DNA of 25,719 nucleotides from Fusobacteriota bacterium (GCA_026387965.1 JAPLKR010000077.1:1-25719); one strand, 5' to 3'; positions 17,549 through 25,136 are shown, numbered from the stretch's first letter. The notes: a model not told the origin generated them from the letters alone. Made by a program: numbers and translations.

Positions 17549-17584
17549 ATAAAAGCCTAAGTTGACTTAGGCTTTTATTTTTTT
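17549..17584 (+). terminator. Rho-independent terminator after ftsH
   Basis: Arms at 17549-17562 and 17565-17578 are perfect reverse complements of 14 bases (core AAAGCCTAAGT/ACTTAGGCTTT); the innermost pairs would open to form the loop. Seven Ts follow at 17578-17584. It starts four bases after the ftsH stop codon. Confidence 0.92.
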
Positions 17585-17893
17585 ATGTAGATATTCTGTG
17601 TTCGTTAAACTGCAAGTGATATTTAATATAAATTTGTTGAGAAGATAAATTTATGATATACTGAAAGACAGAAAAACATATTTTGGAAGTAGAGATATTA
17701 AAGGGAAGTATTATACCATATTTTTACTCTCAGTTGATAAACGAATGGTCTTAGAGGAAAAAAATTCTATATCGCGAATTATTTAGGATTTCATAGGTCA
17801 AATTCCTCTTTTAAATGCCTTTAAGTAGTATTTTGAGACTTTTCTACAAGATTATTAAAAAAATGTGCTTTACACGTCAAAACAGGAGCGACT
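17585..17893 (+). other. Non-coding gap between ftsH terminator and fetA
   Basis: About 309 bases with no convincing gene on either strand. A weak promoter candidate is TTGTTG at 17634-17639 with TATACT at 17657-17662 (17-base spacer), which would leave a leader of about 225 bases before fetA. Inside it AGAGGAA (17753-17759) can pair with TTCCTCT (17803-17809), the latter followed by a short T-run. A second promoter candidate nearer the gene is TTGAGA at 17833-17838 with TAAAAA at 17856-17861. I recognise no riboswitch class. Short open stretches (for example around 17695-17787) have no starts with SD and match nothing I know. Confidence 0.4.
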
Positions 17894-18511
17894 ATGCTAT
17901 TTAAATTCGAAAAAATTCAGACTAAATTCGGTTTAAAAATTAAAGATTTTGAGATTTCAAAAGATAAAGTGACATTTATTATGGGGCGCAGTGGAATTGG
18001 AAAAAGTAGCGCTCTGAAGTTATTGAATAGAACTGAGAGTATCCAAAAAGGAAATATTTATTATGAGAGCAAAAATATTATACATTATGATCCTATTTTT
18101 CTGAGAAAAGAGGTGCTTTTAGTGAGTCAATCAAGTTATCTCTTTTTAGGAAGTATTCAGAATAATTTTGATAAATTTAGAAAGCTTAGAGGCTCCACAC
18201 CTATTCAATCAGAGCAGATGCAAAGTTATCTCTCTTTGTGTGCTCTAGATCTTCCCTTAGAGGCATTAAGTCAAAATTTATCTGGAGGAGAAAAACATCG
18301 CGTCTACTTAGCCATTTTTATATCTTTCTTACCTAAGGTACTTTTGGTTGATGAACCCACAGCGGCATTAGATGAAAAAACTGGAGATCAGCTCATTTCA
18401 AATATCAAAACTTTTTGTTTAAATAAAGGAATAAAATTAATTGTGGTGACTCATGAAAGAACATTGGCAGAAAAATTTGGAGAAGAACTTTTAGAGATGG
18501 AGGAGAGATGA
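17894..18511 (+). CDS. fetA: FetA/YbbL-like ABC transporter ATP-binding protein
   Basis: The ATPase partner of a UPF0014 permease. FetAB in E. coli is an iron exporter linked to oxidative-stress resistance. The 205 residues show Walker A GRSGIGKSS (31-39), a Q-loop in VLLVSQSSYLF, the ABC signature LSGGEKHRVYLA, Walker B VLLVDEP followed by TAALDE, and the switch His in VVTHE. It is short, as is usual for this family. Pairing with the following permease gene is what fixes the family, since the ATPase alone could serve many substrates. ATG 17894 follows CAGGAGCG with good spacing. The stop overlaps the fetB start by four bases (ATGA). The metal specificity is inferred from homology. Confidence 0.85.
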   Translation: MLFKFEKIQTKFGLKIKDFEISKDKVTFIMGRSGIGKSSALKLLNRTESIQKGNIYYESKNIIHYDPIFLRKEVLLVSQSSYLFLGSIQNNFDKFRKLRGSTPIQSEQMQSYLSLCALDLPLEALSQNLSGGEKHRVYLAIFISFLPKVLLVDEPTAALDEKTGDQLISNIKTFCLNKGIKLIVVTHERTLAEKFGEELLEMEER

Positions 18512-19290
18512 GTGGGATTGTAGATTTATCTGTTATTCGGTTTGCTATGATTTATCTGCTGCTTTTGGTGGTCCTTTTTATCATGAAAAAAGCGCATATT
18601 GCTCAAAGCAGGCTTTTGCTAGTGGCCAGTATTCGAATGACTGTACAGCTTGTCATTGTAGGATTTGTATTAGAATATATAATTTATACTAAAAATCCCA
18701 TTTACACATTACTATTCTTAGCTTTGATGATAGGTTTTTCCATCTATTTAATGCTAAAAAACCAAAAAAAACTACCGAGATATTTCAAATGGGCAATGTC
18801 ACTTGCACTTTTGATTTCAGGGGTTTTGATACTGATTTTTTTTGTTGTAGGTGTCGTTAAACAGTCTTTTTTTAATGGACAGTATACTATTCCGCTTGCT
18901 GGAATGATTATTGGTAACTCTATGACGGGAATTAACATTGCTGTGAAGAGCTTTGTGGAGAGTGTTGATCAAGAGCGTTTGAAAATACAAACCTTACTTA
19001 ATTTAGGGATAGAACCGGAAGCGATACTTAGACCTATGGCAAATAGAGCATTAGAAACAGCACTCATCCCAACATTAAACTCTATGCTTGGGTTAGGTAT
19101 TATTTTTTTACCTGGAATGATGACGGGGCAGATATTATCTGGAACGCTTCCTACAACTGCTATTATGTATCAAATAGCCATTATGATAGCAATCGCTGCT
19201 TCTGTGTGCATCGCTGTTTTTTTTGCGCTATATATAGGGTTGAAATCTTTATATAATTCGGAAAAACAGTTTATCCCTATTGAGAACTAA
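18508..19290 (+). CDS. fetB: FetB/YbbM-like UPF0014 ABC permease
   Basis: The 260-residue membrane protein has about seven hydrophobic segments. UPF0014 signatures are clear: PLAGMIIGNSMTGINIAV in the middle, ESVDQERLKIQTLLNLG, then the cytoplasmic coupling segment EAILRPMANRALETALIPT and LPGMMTGQILSGTLPTTAI. With FetA it would form an efflux transporter, iron in the E. coli pair; the substrate here is inferred. It is translationally coupled to fetA through an ATGA overlap. No clear intrinsic terminator follows. Downstream come a 14-base AT palindrome (19315-19328) and a decayed guaB end. Confidence 0.87.
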   Translation: MSGIVDLSVIRFAMIYLLLLVVLFIMKKAHIAQSRLLLVASIRMTVQLVIVGFVLEYIIYTKNPIYTLLFLALMIGFSIYLMLKNQKKLPRYFKWAMSLALLISGVLILIFFVVGVVKQSFFNGQYTIPLAGMIIGNSMTGINIAVKSFVESVDQERLKIQTLLNLGIEPEAILRPMANRALETALIPTLNSMLGLGIIFLPGMMTGQILSGTLPTTAIMYQIAIMIAIAASVCIAVFFALYIGLKSLYNSEKQFIPIEN

Positions 19291-19366
19291 ATAAGATAGT
19301 GGAATAATTCAAGATATATTTAAATATAGTCTAAAATTGCTTAAGCTTTTAAAAAGAGTGTCTTGA

Positions 19367-19517
19367 CTTCGCTCCATTATAGGTGTATGCAGGATGTGCC
19401 TCAATAGAAGAACTGCACAAAGAGGTAAAGCTGATTAAAATTACATCAGCAGGACTGAAAGAATCACATTCACACTCGGCTACGATTTCAAAGCAACCCT
19501 CTAATTATAATATTTAA
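19367..19517 (+). pseudogene. guaB: Remnant of the 3' end of guaB (IMP dehydrogenase)
   Basis: From 19383 to the stop at 19515-19517 one frame reads VYAGCASIEELHK, then KLIKITSAGLKESHSHS, and ends KQPSNYNI. This matches the conserved C-terminus of IMP dehydrogenase, normally of the form (R/K)ITGAGLRESHPHD followed by EAPNY. Just upstream, in the next frame, 19367-19375 reads LRS, the expected preceding block (GGLRSxMGY), so a one-base frameshift separates them. A TAG at 19380-19382 blocks the main frame. There is no start codon with SD and no remainder of the gene: about 440 residues of a normal GuaB are absent. Several conserved positions are already changed (HD to HS, EAP to QPS). This is a decayed fragment, not a gene. 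IMP dehydrogenase makes XMP for GTP synthesis, so a complete copy should exist elsewhere unless purines are salvaged. Confidence 0.78.
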
Positions 19518-19573
19518 TCTGAAACTGAGGTAAATATTTCTCATAATGGACATAATTTCATCTTAATAGTAAG

Positions 19574-19602
19574 TTGACAAAGGATTAAAAACTTGTTAAA
19601 AT
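19574..19602 (+). promoter_or_regulatory. Sigma-70/A-type promoter of the pyr operon
   Basis: A perfect TTGACA at 19574-19579 and TAAAAT at 19597-19602 are separated by 17 bases. Transcription should start near 19609, giving a leader of about 200 bases before pyrB that contains a small ORF and an intrinsic terminator. It is among the strongest-looking promoters in the window, as expected of an operon controlled downstream by attenuation. Confidence 0.82.
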
Positions 19603-19632
19603 ATTAAAGATAAATGCTTAAAGGAGAGGTCG

Positions 19633-19764
19633 ATGCGATATCAGTATAGTATGGAAAAACGAAAGCAGATGTTTCTGAGATCGACTCTATTAATTGCATT
19701 TATTTTTGATTTTATTGTTGTTTTACAAGTTTTTATTTTACCTTTAGTACTTATCGGACAGTAG
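19633..19764 (+). CDS. 43-residue U-rich pyr leader peptide
   Basis: A small ORF lies between the pyr promoter and pyrB. It starts at ATG 19633 behind AAAGGAGAGG (19619-19628) and ends at TAG 19762-19764, which lies inside the left arm of the attenuator. Codons are mostly Phe, Ile, Leu and Val because the strand is T-rich: 32 of the 50 bases at 19691-19740 are T. The peptide is basic at first (MEKRKQ) and then hydrophobic. By analogy with the enterobacterial pyrBI leader (44 residues), the act of translation rather than the peptide would matter. When UTP is scarce, RNA polymerase pauses in the U-rich stretch, the ribosome closes up, and it masks the terminator's left arm. A genuine small membrane protein is the alternative reading. 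Confidence 0.72.
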   Translation: MRYQYSMEKRKQMFLRSTLLIAFIFDFIVVLQVFILPLVLIGQ

Positions 19765-19788
19765 CTTTTGCTATTGTCCTTTTTTTTT
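19756..19788 (+). terminator. pyr operon attenuator (intrinsic terminator upstream of pyrB)
   Basis: GGACAGTAGC (19756-19765) pairs with GCTATTGTCC (19770-19779) over ten positions with one G-U pair and a TTTT loop, followed directly by nine Ts (19780-19788). The stop codon of the leader ORF is within the left arm, so a ribosome finishing the leader would cover that arm and prevent the hairpin. pyrB begins 24 bases after the T-run. I saw no competing antiterminator helix and no PyrR-binding loop. Confidence 0.88.
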
Positions 19789-19811
19789 ATAAAATTTTTA
19801 GGAGGTAAGTG

Positions 19812-20879
19812 ATGAGAGAGAACAAAAGGGATATTATTACATTAAGAGAGTTTGACAAAGAGGAGATTTTATATATTCTACATAGTGCGTTAAAAATATC
19901 ACAAGAGTCAGAACCTCTGCTTAAAAGTCATATCATATCAACACTTTTTTTTGAACCCTCAACAAGAACACGAACTTCATTTCAAACGGCTGCACTAAGA
20001 CTTGGAGCTTCTGTAAATGGTTTTGATTCAAGTAGTGGAATTTCTGTACAAAAGGGCGAGAATTTTTCAGATACCATCCGCATGATGGAGTATTATAGTG
20101 ACTGTTTAGTTATAAGAAGCCCCCATGATGGGGCAGCAAAGCTTGCCTCGACATTGAGCAGCAAGCCGGTGATAAATGCCGGAGATGGAGTGAATCAGCA
20201 CCCAAGCCAAACGCTTTTAGATCTCTACACTATTCTTGAAGAGAAGCAAACTCTGGAGAATTTAGAAATTGCCTGTGTTGGAGATTTGAAAAATGGCCGA
20301 ACCGTACACTCACTGATAGAAGCGTTGAAGCATTTCAGCCCTAAATTATATTTTATTGCCCCAGAAAGTCTACAAATTCCCCAAAAATATTTGGAAAAAT
20401 TAGATAACTTGAAAATCTCCTATGAACTTCATAGTGAGTTTGAATCAACGCTTGAAAATTATGATGTCTTATATATGACACGTGTTCAAAAAGAGCGATT
20501 CGACAGTGAAGTTGAATATGAAAAAGTGGCCCATTCATTTCAGCTGACGAAAGAGAATATCGTTGGGAAATGTAAGTCCGATATGATGATACTGCATCCC
20601 CTTCCACGAATTGAGGAGATAGCGCGTGATTTAGATGATACACCGCATGCTTTTTATTTTAAGCAAGCTGGAAATGGAATACCAATTAGAAAAGCGATGC
20701 TAGCCTTGGTACTTGGAAAATATTCGAAATTAGAGGCAAAAAATAGTGATGTGGTAGAAATAAATACGGATTTTAAGTGTCATAACGCCCGATGTATATC
20801 GAATGTAAAAACGGAGTATGTCGCACATCGAGCTATTATAAAAAGTGGGAATAAGCAGTGTTTCTTTTGCGAAAAGTAA
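19812..20879 (+). CDS. pyrB: Aspartate carbamoyltransferase with C-terminal PyrI-type zinc tail
   Basis: Catalyses carbamoyl phosphate plus aspartate to carbamoyl aspartate, the committed step of pyrimidine synthesis. The catalytic part (about 1-305) has FFEPSTRTRTSFQ (48-57 region), the lysine loop SVQKGEN, HPSQTLLDLY (130-139) and LHPLPR (261-266), all intact. After it comes a tail of about 45 residues with Cys at 323, 328, 350 and 353 (C-x4-C-x21-C-x2-C, CHNARC and CFFC). This is the zinc-site pattern of the regulatory chain PyrI, which in E. coli contacts PyrB. The nucleotide-binding half of PyrI is not present. ATG 19812 has AGGAGG (19800-19805) six bases upstream; GTG 19809 is too close. 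It heads the operon, 90 bases before pyrK. Confidence 0.95.
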   Translation: MRENKRDIITLREFDKEEILYILHSALKISQESEPLLKSHIISTLFFEPSTRTRTSFQTAALRLGASVNGFDSSSGISVQKGENFSDTIRMMEYYSDCLVIRSPHDGAAKLASTLSSKPVINAGDGVNQHPSQTLLDLYTILEEKQTLENLEIACVGDLKNGRTVHSLIEALKHFSPKLYFIAPESLQIPQKYLEKLDNLKISYELHSEFESTLENYDVLYMTRVQKERFDSEVEYEKVAHSFQLTKENIVGKCKSDMMILHPLPRIEEIARDLDDTPHAFYFKQAGNGIPIRKAMLALVLGKYSKLEAKNSDVVEINTDFKCHNARCISNVKTEYVAHRAIIKSGNKQCFFCEK

Positions 20880-20969
20880 ATTTGTTAAGATTCAGATTAA
20901 GAAGCTTATTTGTGGAAAACAAATTAGACTACACCAAAATAATCAAAAATAGAAAAATTAGGAGAATTT

Positions 20970-21749
20970 ATGTGCCATAATGCCAAAATTGCACTTCATG
21001 AAGTGATTGAAAACCGAAAAATTGCCAAAAACATGTATCTGTTGAGTGTAAAATACGCCGGTCTTGAAAAATCACGTTCAGGTCGATTCTATATGATTTC
21101 ACCTGAAAATTCAAATAATTTTTTAAGTCGCCCCATCTCGCTCTTTTCAGAAAGTTCAGAAGGGAATTTAACATTTTACTATTTAGTTAAAGGAAGTGGA
21201 ACAGAGGCATTAGCAAGGTTAAAAGTGGGTGAGATGGCTCTTGTGCAAGGTCCTTTGGGAAACAGTTTTTCAAAAACAAATGGGCGTGTGCTTTTAGTGG
21301 CAGGTGGCGTGGGCATCGCCCCATTTTATAGCCTAATTGAAAGTTTTGAGAGGCAAGTGAGTTTTGATCTACTGGTAGGATCCAAAAGCGCTGAAGGGCT
21401 AGAAATTATAAAAGAGTTTTCCCAGCTATCAGAGGATTTTAAAGAAAGAGTGAGTGTAGCCACAGATGATGGAAGTTTAGGAAAGAAGGGCTTTGTAACA
21501 GAGTTAGTTGAAGAATTTCTTGAAAAAAAACAGTATGACTCTGTGATTGTATGTGGACCAATGGTTATGATGAAAGCAGTTTCAGAGTTTTGTTATAAAA
21601 AGGGTGTACATTGTGTGGTCTCATTAGAAGAGGCTATGGCATGTGGGGTAGGTGCGTGTGTAGGGTGTAGTATCAAAACTCCGTCTAAAATGAAAAGAGT
21701 GTGTAAAGAGGGACCAATTTTTGATGCTTCGGAGGTGTTTTATGAATAA
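20970..21749 (+). CDS. pyrK: PyrK, electron-transfer subunit of dihydroorotate dehydrogenase B
   Basis: PyrK carries FAD and a 2Fe-2S cluster and passes electrons from PyrD to NAD+. The 259 residues contain the FAD-binding block LSRPISLFS, a ferredoxin-reductase-like NAD domain with LLVAGGVGIAPF and VIVCGPMVMMKAV, and a C-terminal cluster site in EEAMACGVGACVGC. The Cys spacing is C-x4-C-x2-C-x11-C, with the last Cys in KRVCKEG. ATG 20970 follows AGGAG. The 90-base gap after pyrB contains a small hairpin (ATTTGT/ACAAAT) and no gene. The end overlaps pyrD by eight bases. Presence of PyrK assigns the neighbouring PyrD to class 1B. Confidence 0.95.
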   Translation: MCHNAKIALHEVIENRKIAKNMYLLSVKYAGLEKSRSGRFYMISPENSNNFLSRPISLFSESSEGNLTFYYLVKGSGTEALARLKVGEMALVQGPLGNSFSKTNGRVLLVAGGVGIAPFYSLIESFERQVSFDLLVGSKSAEGLEIIKEFSQLSEDFKERVSVATDDGSLGKKGFVTELVEEFLEKKQYDSVIVCGPMVMMKAVSEFCYKKGVHCVVSLEEAMACGVGACVGCSIKTPSKMKRVCKEGPIFDASEVFYE

Positions 21750-22662
21750 ATTAGAAGTCAATATTGCCGGTCTGAAATTGAAAAACCCTATATGTTCTGC
21801 GTCAGGGTGCTTCGGATTTGGGTTTGAATATCAGGAATATTTTAATCCAAATCGTTTAGGGGCCATAGTACTAAAAGGCATAACGCCAGAAGAACGAAGC
21901 GGAAATTTAGGAAGGCGTATTGTTGAGACCCCAAGTGGGATGCTCAATTCTGTTGGACTTCAAAACCCTGGAATAGAAAAATTTCTTAGTGAGTATTCAA
22001 GTGAAATTGAAAAAGAACTAACCGAGAGTGTGGTAATTGCTAACATTAATGGAAAAACGGTTGAGGAGTTTATATTTTTAGCCACTCAGTTAGAACCGCT
22101 CAGATATATTCAAGCGATTGAAGTCAATGTGTCATGTCCTAATATTAAACAGGGTGGAATGAGCTTTGGCGTGATTTCAGATTTGATAAAAAAAGTCACT
22201 CAAGAGGTAAAAAAAGTAAGTAGCAAAAGCATTATTGTAAAGCTTACTCCAAATGTAACGAGCATTGCGGAGATGGCCAAAGCGGCTGAGGAGGGTGGAG
22301 CCGATGTACTTTCGCTTATTAATACCGTTCAAGCCTTGGCCATTGATATGGAGAGTAAAAAGTTGGTTCTCGGCAATGGGATTGGAGGACTCTCTGGACC
22401 AGCGGTGAAGCCGATTGCGCTTAGATGTATATACCAAGTTAGTGAGGCTGTGAAAATCCCTATTATTGGAATGGGCGGAGTTTCAAATTGGCGTGATGTG
22501 GTCGAATTTATGATGGCAGGAGCGTCAGCGGTGGCAATAGGGAGTGCAAGTTTTAGAAATCCGATGATTTTTCCTGAAATCATTTCAGAGTTAGAAAATT
22601 ATGTAAAGCGAGAAAAATTAACTTCAATTTCAGATATTGTAGGGTGTATTCATACTAATTAG
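21742..22662 (+). CDS. pyrD: Dihydroorotate dehydrogenase class 1B, catalytic subunit
   Basis: Oxidises dihydroorotate to orotate with FMN and works as a PyrD2K2 complex. The 306-residue TIM barrel contains NPICSASGCFGFG, VLKGITPEERSGN, the substrate block GMLNSVGLQNPG, the active-site Cys in VNVSCPN (Cys, as expected for class 1B, where class 2 has Ser), VKLTPNV, and the FMN-phosphate blocks GMGGVSNW and AVAIGSASF. ATG 21742 has GGAGG upstream and overlaps the pyrK stop by eight bases. An in-frame TTG 21721 would put seven extra residues ahead and has no SD. It is nine bases before pyrF. Confidence 0.96.
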   Translation: MNKLEVNIAGLKLKNPICSASGCFGFGFEYQEYFNPNRLGAIVLKGITPEERSGNLGRRIVETPSGMLNSVGLQNPGIEKFLSEYSSEIEKELTESVVIANINGKTVEEFIFLATQLEPLRYIQAIEVNVSCPNIKQGGMSFGVISDLIKKVTQEVKKVSSKSIIVKLTPNVTSIAEMAKAAEEGGADVLSLINTVQALAIDMESKKLVLGNGIGGLSGPAVKPIALRCIYQVSEAVKIPIIGMGGVSNWRDVVEFMMAGASAVAIGSASFRNPMIFPEIISELENYVKREKLTSISDIVGCIHTN

Positions 22663-22670
22663 GAGGAAAA

Positions 22671-23369
22671 ATGTTAAGACCAATTATTGTAGCACTGGAT
22701 TTTCCAACATTTGATGAAGCGAAAGTATGTGTAGACAACTTGAAAAGTGAAATTGATATTTTCAAAGTGGGATTAGAACTCTTTTTAAACACAAAAGGAG
22801 AAATTGTTGAGTATATCCACTCTAAAGGGCGTGAAGTTTTTTTAGATCTGAAATTTCACGATATTCCTAATACCACAGAGCAAGCTGCAAAATTTGCCAT
22901 ATCTCAAAATGTGTTTCTTTACAATATTCATGCCAGTGGTGGAATGGAGATGATGAAGCGTGTGGCAAAGGTAAGTCGGGAGAGCGAAAAGAGCAGAGTA
23001 ATAGGCGTTACCATATTAACTAGCTTAGAAAATAGTGATATGCATGAGGGATTTTTAACCGATGCAACGGTAGGTGACGTTGCAACAAAGCTCGCTAAGA
23101 ATGCTTGTGACAGTGGACTTCATGGCGTGGTCTGTTCACCACATGAAGCGGCGTCCATTAAGGCAGTTTGCGGAAAAGAGTTTCTGACAGTTTGCCCGGG
23201 TATTCGATTAGAGAGTGGAGATCTTCAAGATCAAAAACGTGTAGCAACGCCTCGTTGGGCAGTAAAAAATGGTGTAGATTTTATGGTAATAGGACGGCCT
23301 ATTACCAAGGCAGAAAATCCCTTGGAAGTGATAAAAAATATTTATAAGGAAATAGGCTATGGGAAATAG
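22671..23369 (+). CDS. pyrF: Orotidine 5'-phosphate decarboxylase
   Basis: Last step to UMP: decarboxylation of OMP. The 232 residues fit the short type-1 family. Motifs are PIIVALDF at the start, FKVGLELF, the catalytic D-x-K-x-x-D in DLKFHD (59-64), NIHASGG, GVTILTSL and the phosphate-binding loop FMVIGRPIT. All catalytic residues are present. ATG 22671 follows AGGAGG. The last 11 bases overlap the pyrC start, consistent with translational coupling inside the operon. Confidence 0.96.
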   Translation: MLRPIIVALDFPTFDEAKVCVDNLKSEIDIFKVGLELFLNTKGEIVEYIHSKGREVFLDLKFHDIPNTTEQAAKFAISQNVFLYNIHASGGMEMMKRVAKVSRESEKSRVIGVTILTSLENSDMHEGFLTDATVGDVATKLAKNACDSGLHGVVCSPHEAASIKAVCGKEFLTVCPGIRLESGDLQDQKRVATPRWAVKNGVDFMVIGRPITKAENPLEVIKNIYKEIGYGK

Positions 23370-24528
23370 TGTGCTGATAAAAAATGTTCAAATTGTAGAG
23401 TATGAAAATCACTTTAAGAGATGTGATGTTCGAATTATTAACGGACGAGTACAAGAAATGGGGAATTTATCCGCTTTAATTGGAGAAGAGGTGTATAACG
23501 GCGAGGGAAATATGCTTTTTCCAGGTGTGATAGATCCGCATGTGCATATGAGAACTCCGGGGTTTACCCACAAGGAGGATTTTGAAACGGGGAGTAAAGC
23601 GGCACTAAAAGGTGGGGTAACTCGAATATTTGATATGCCCAATACTCAACCAGCTACCATTACAAAAGAAGCGTTAGAAGAGAAAATACTACTTGCTGAA
23701 AAATATTCGAATGTTAAAATGGGATTTTATTTTGGCACAGTGGCAAGTGAAGAGGTACTGGAAAAGTGTGTTGGAGCAAAACTTTTTCTCTCTGAAACAA
23801 CAGGCTCTATGATTGAAAAAGAGCAGAGTAGAATAGACAATTTTTTCAACATGAAAACCCTTATTGCGGTACATGCGGAAGAAGAGAAGATGCAAGAGGC
23901 TATTTCTTATTTTCATAAAGGGAGTGCAAATGCACTCTATCTCTGCCATGTTGCAAGTGAAAAAGAGTTAGATTATATTAAAGTTGCAAAATCGAAAAAC
24001 AGTAAAATTTATGCAGAAGTTGCGCCTCACCATCTTTTTTTTATAGAGCAGGATTTGGAAAAAAATTCCCTACTCTATATGAAGCCTATGTTAAAGAGCA
24101 GTAGCGATAGAGAAGCACTAAGACAAGCCCTCTCAGATAGTCTGTTTGATACCATTGGAAGCGACCATGCCCCGCATACACTAGATGAAAAAATGGGGAG
24201 GAAAAGCTTTGGTGTGCCAGGAGTGCAGTACCTTTTTCCATTAACGTTGGAGTTGGTGACAGAAGGGGTGATTACTTATGAGCAGGCCCAACGCCTTTGT
24301 AGTGAGAATGCAGCTAAAATTTTCAATCTTGAGAAGTGTGGCAAAATTCAAGTGGGATACTGTGCGGATTTAACCCTGGTTTCGAAAAAAACATGGAAAA
24401 TTTCAAGGGAAGATGTGGCATCAAAATGTGGTTGGACGCCTTATGAAGGGATGAAGCTCTCCCACTGTGTTGAAGCGACATGGGTAGAGGGGAAATTAGC
24501 CTTTGAAAGAGAGAGGTCGACAAAATGA
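23359..24528 (+). CDS. pyrC: Dihydroorotase
   Basis: Cyclises carbamoyl aspartate to dihydroorotate, the step between PyrB and PyrDK. The 389-residue amidohydrolase starts with a short beta region, then the zinc motif DPHVHMR (59-65) and FDMPNTQP. Further metal-ligand candidates are His in AVHAEEE and in LCHVASE, and Asp/His in IGSDHAPH. The segment AKLFLSETTGSM is where the carboxylated Lys would be expected in this branch; that assignment is an inference. It is a class I type, somewhat shorter than the 420-430 residues common in Bacilli. GVPGVQYLFPL and TLVSKKTW near the end are normal for the family. The start overlaps pyrF by 11 bases, and the stop overlaps pyrE by four (ATGA). Confidence 0.94.
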   Translation: MGNSVLIKNVQIVEYENHFKRCDVRIINGRVQEMGNLSALIGEEVYNGEGNMLFPGVIDPHVHMRTPGFTHKEDFETGSKAALKGGVTRIFDMPNTQPATITKEALEEKILLAEKYSNVKMGFYFGTVASEEVLEKCVGAKLFLSETTGSMIEKEQSRIDNFFNMKTLIAVHAEEEKMQEAISYFHKGSANALYLCHVASEKELDYIKVAKSKNSKIYAEVAPHHLFFIEQDLEKNSLLYMKPMLKSSSDREALRQALSDSLFDTIGSDHAPHTLDEKMGRKSFGVPGVQYLFPLTLELVTEGVITYEQAQRLCSENAAKIFNLEKCGKIQVGYCADLTLVSKKTWKISREDVASKCGWTPYEGMKLSHCVEATWVEGKLAFERERSTK

Positions 24529-25136
24529 AGAGAGTAGCAGAAGCACTGCTTAAAACAGGGTCAGTGAAAATTCAAGTGGAGAACCATTTCACATTTGTAT
24601 CGGGAATTAAAAGCCCCATTTATTGTGACAATCGAAAACTTTTAGGGCATTTAGAGCGTGAGTGGGTCATAGAGGGATTTATGGAGAATTTAAAAAACTC
24701 TGAATATGATGTTGTGGCCGGTACTGCGACCGCTGGAATTCCTTGGTCTAGTTTTATTGCCGATAGAGCCAAGAAACCACTCGCCTATGTGAGAAACAAA
24801 CCTAAAGAGCATGGGGCAGGCAATCAAATTGAAGGGGCTGATATTAAAGGCAAGTCAGTGATTTTAATTGAGGATTTAATTTCGACGGGGGGCAGTTCAG
24901 TAAAAGCCGCTGAGGCGCTTCTAAATGCCGGGGCAAAGTCTGTCAAAGTACTTTCAATATTTACCTATGAATTTCTTGAGGCAAAGGAAAAATTTTCCAT
25001 AGCTAAAATTGAGTATGAGGCACTTTCGAATTTCTCAACTTTGATAGGACTTGCTAAAGAGATTGGGTATATTAGCGAAAGCGAGTATGAGCTAGCGAAG
25101 AGTTGGAATGCTGCACCTAATGCTTGGAAAAATTAA
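24525..25136 (+). CDS. pyrE: Orotate phosphoribosyltransferase
   Basis: Joins orotate to PRPP to form OMP, the substrate of PyrF. The 203 residues contain FTFVSGIKSPIYCDNR near the N-terminus, VVAGTATAGIPW, the flexible catalytic loop region RNKPKEHGAGNQIEG and the PRPP-binding motif VILIEDLISTGGSS (112-125). Length and order are normal. The ATG at 24525 overlaps the pyrC stop as ATGA, so translation is probably coupled; no separate strong SD is needed. carA follows after 15 bases. Confidence 0.96.
   Translation: MKRVAEALLKTGSVKIQVENHFTFVSGIKSPIYCDNRKLLGHLEREWVIEGFMENLKNSEYDVVAGTATAGIPWSSFIADRAKKPLAYVRNKPKEHGAGNQIEGADIKGKSVILIEDLISTGGSSVKAAEALLNAGAKSVKVLSIFTYEFLEAKEKFSIAKIEYEALSNFSTLIGLAKEIGYISESEYELAKSWNAAPNAWKN

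Noticed and set aside
17700-17720. A minus-strand promoter (TATAAT on the reverse strand near 17710-17715)
   Set aside because: No -35 box at suitable spacing and no minus-strand gene downstream; expected by chance in AT-rich DNA.
19315-19328. Perfect 14-base AT palindrome (TATATTTAAATATA) after fetB
   Set aside because: It is made only of A and T in an AT-rich gap, so chance is likely, and it has no T-run or promoter beside it.
19615-19635. A PyrR-binding loop in the pyr leader (GGAGAGGTC resembles the GNGAGGYU part of the PyrR consensus)
   Set aside because: The upstream UCC half is missing and the flanks do not form the required stem. The sequence is a Shine-Dalgarno region for the leader ORF.
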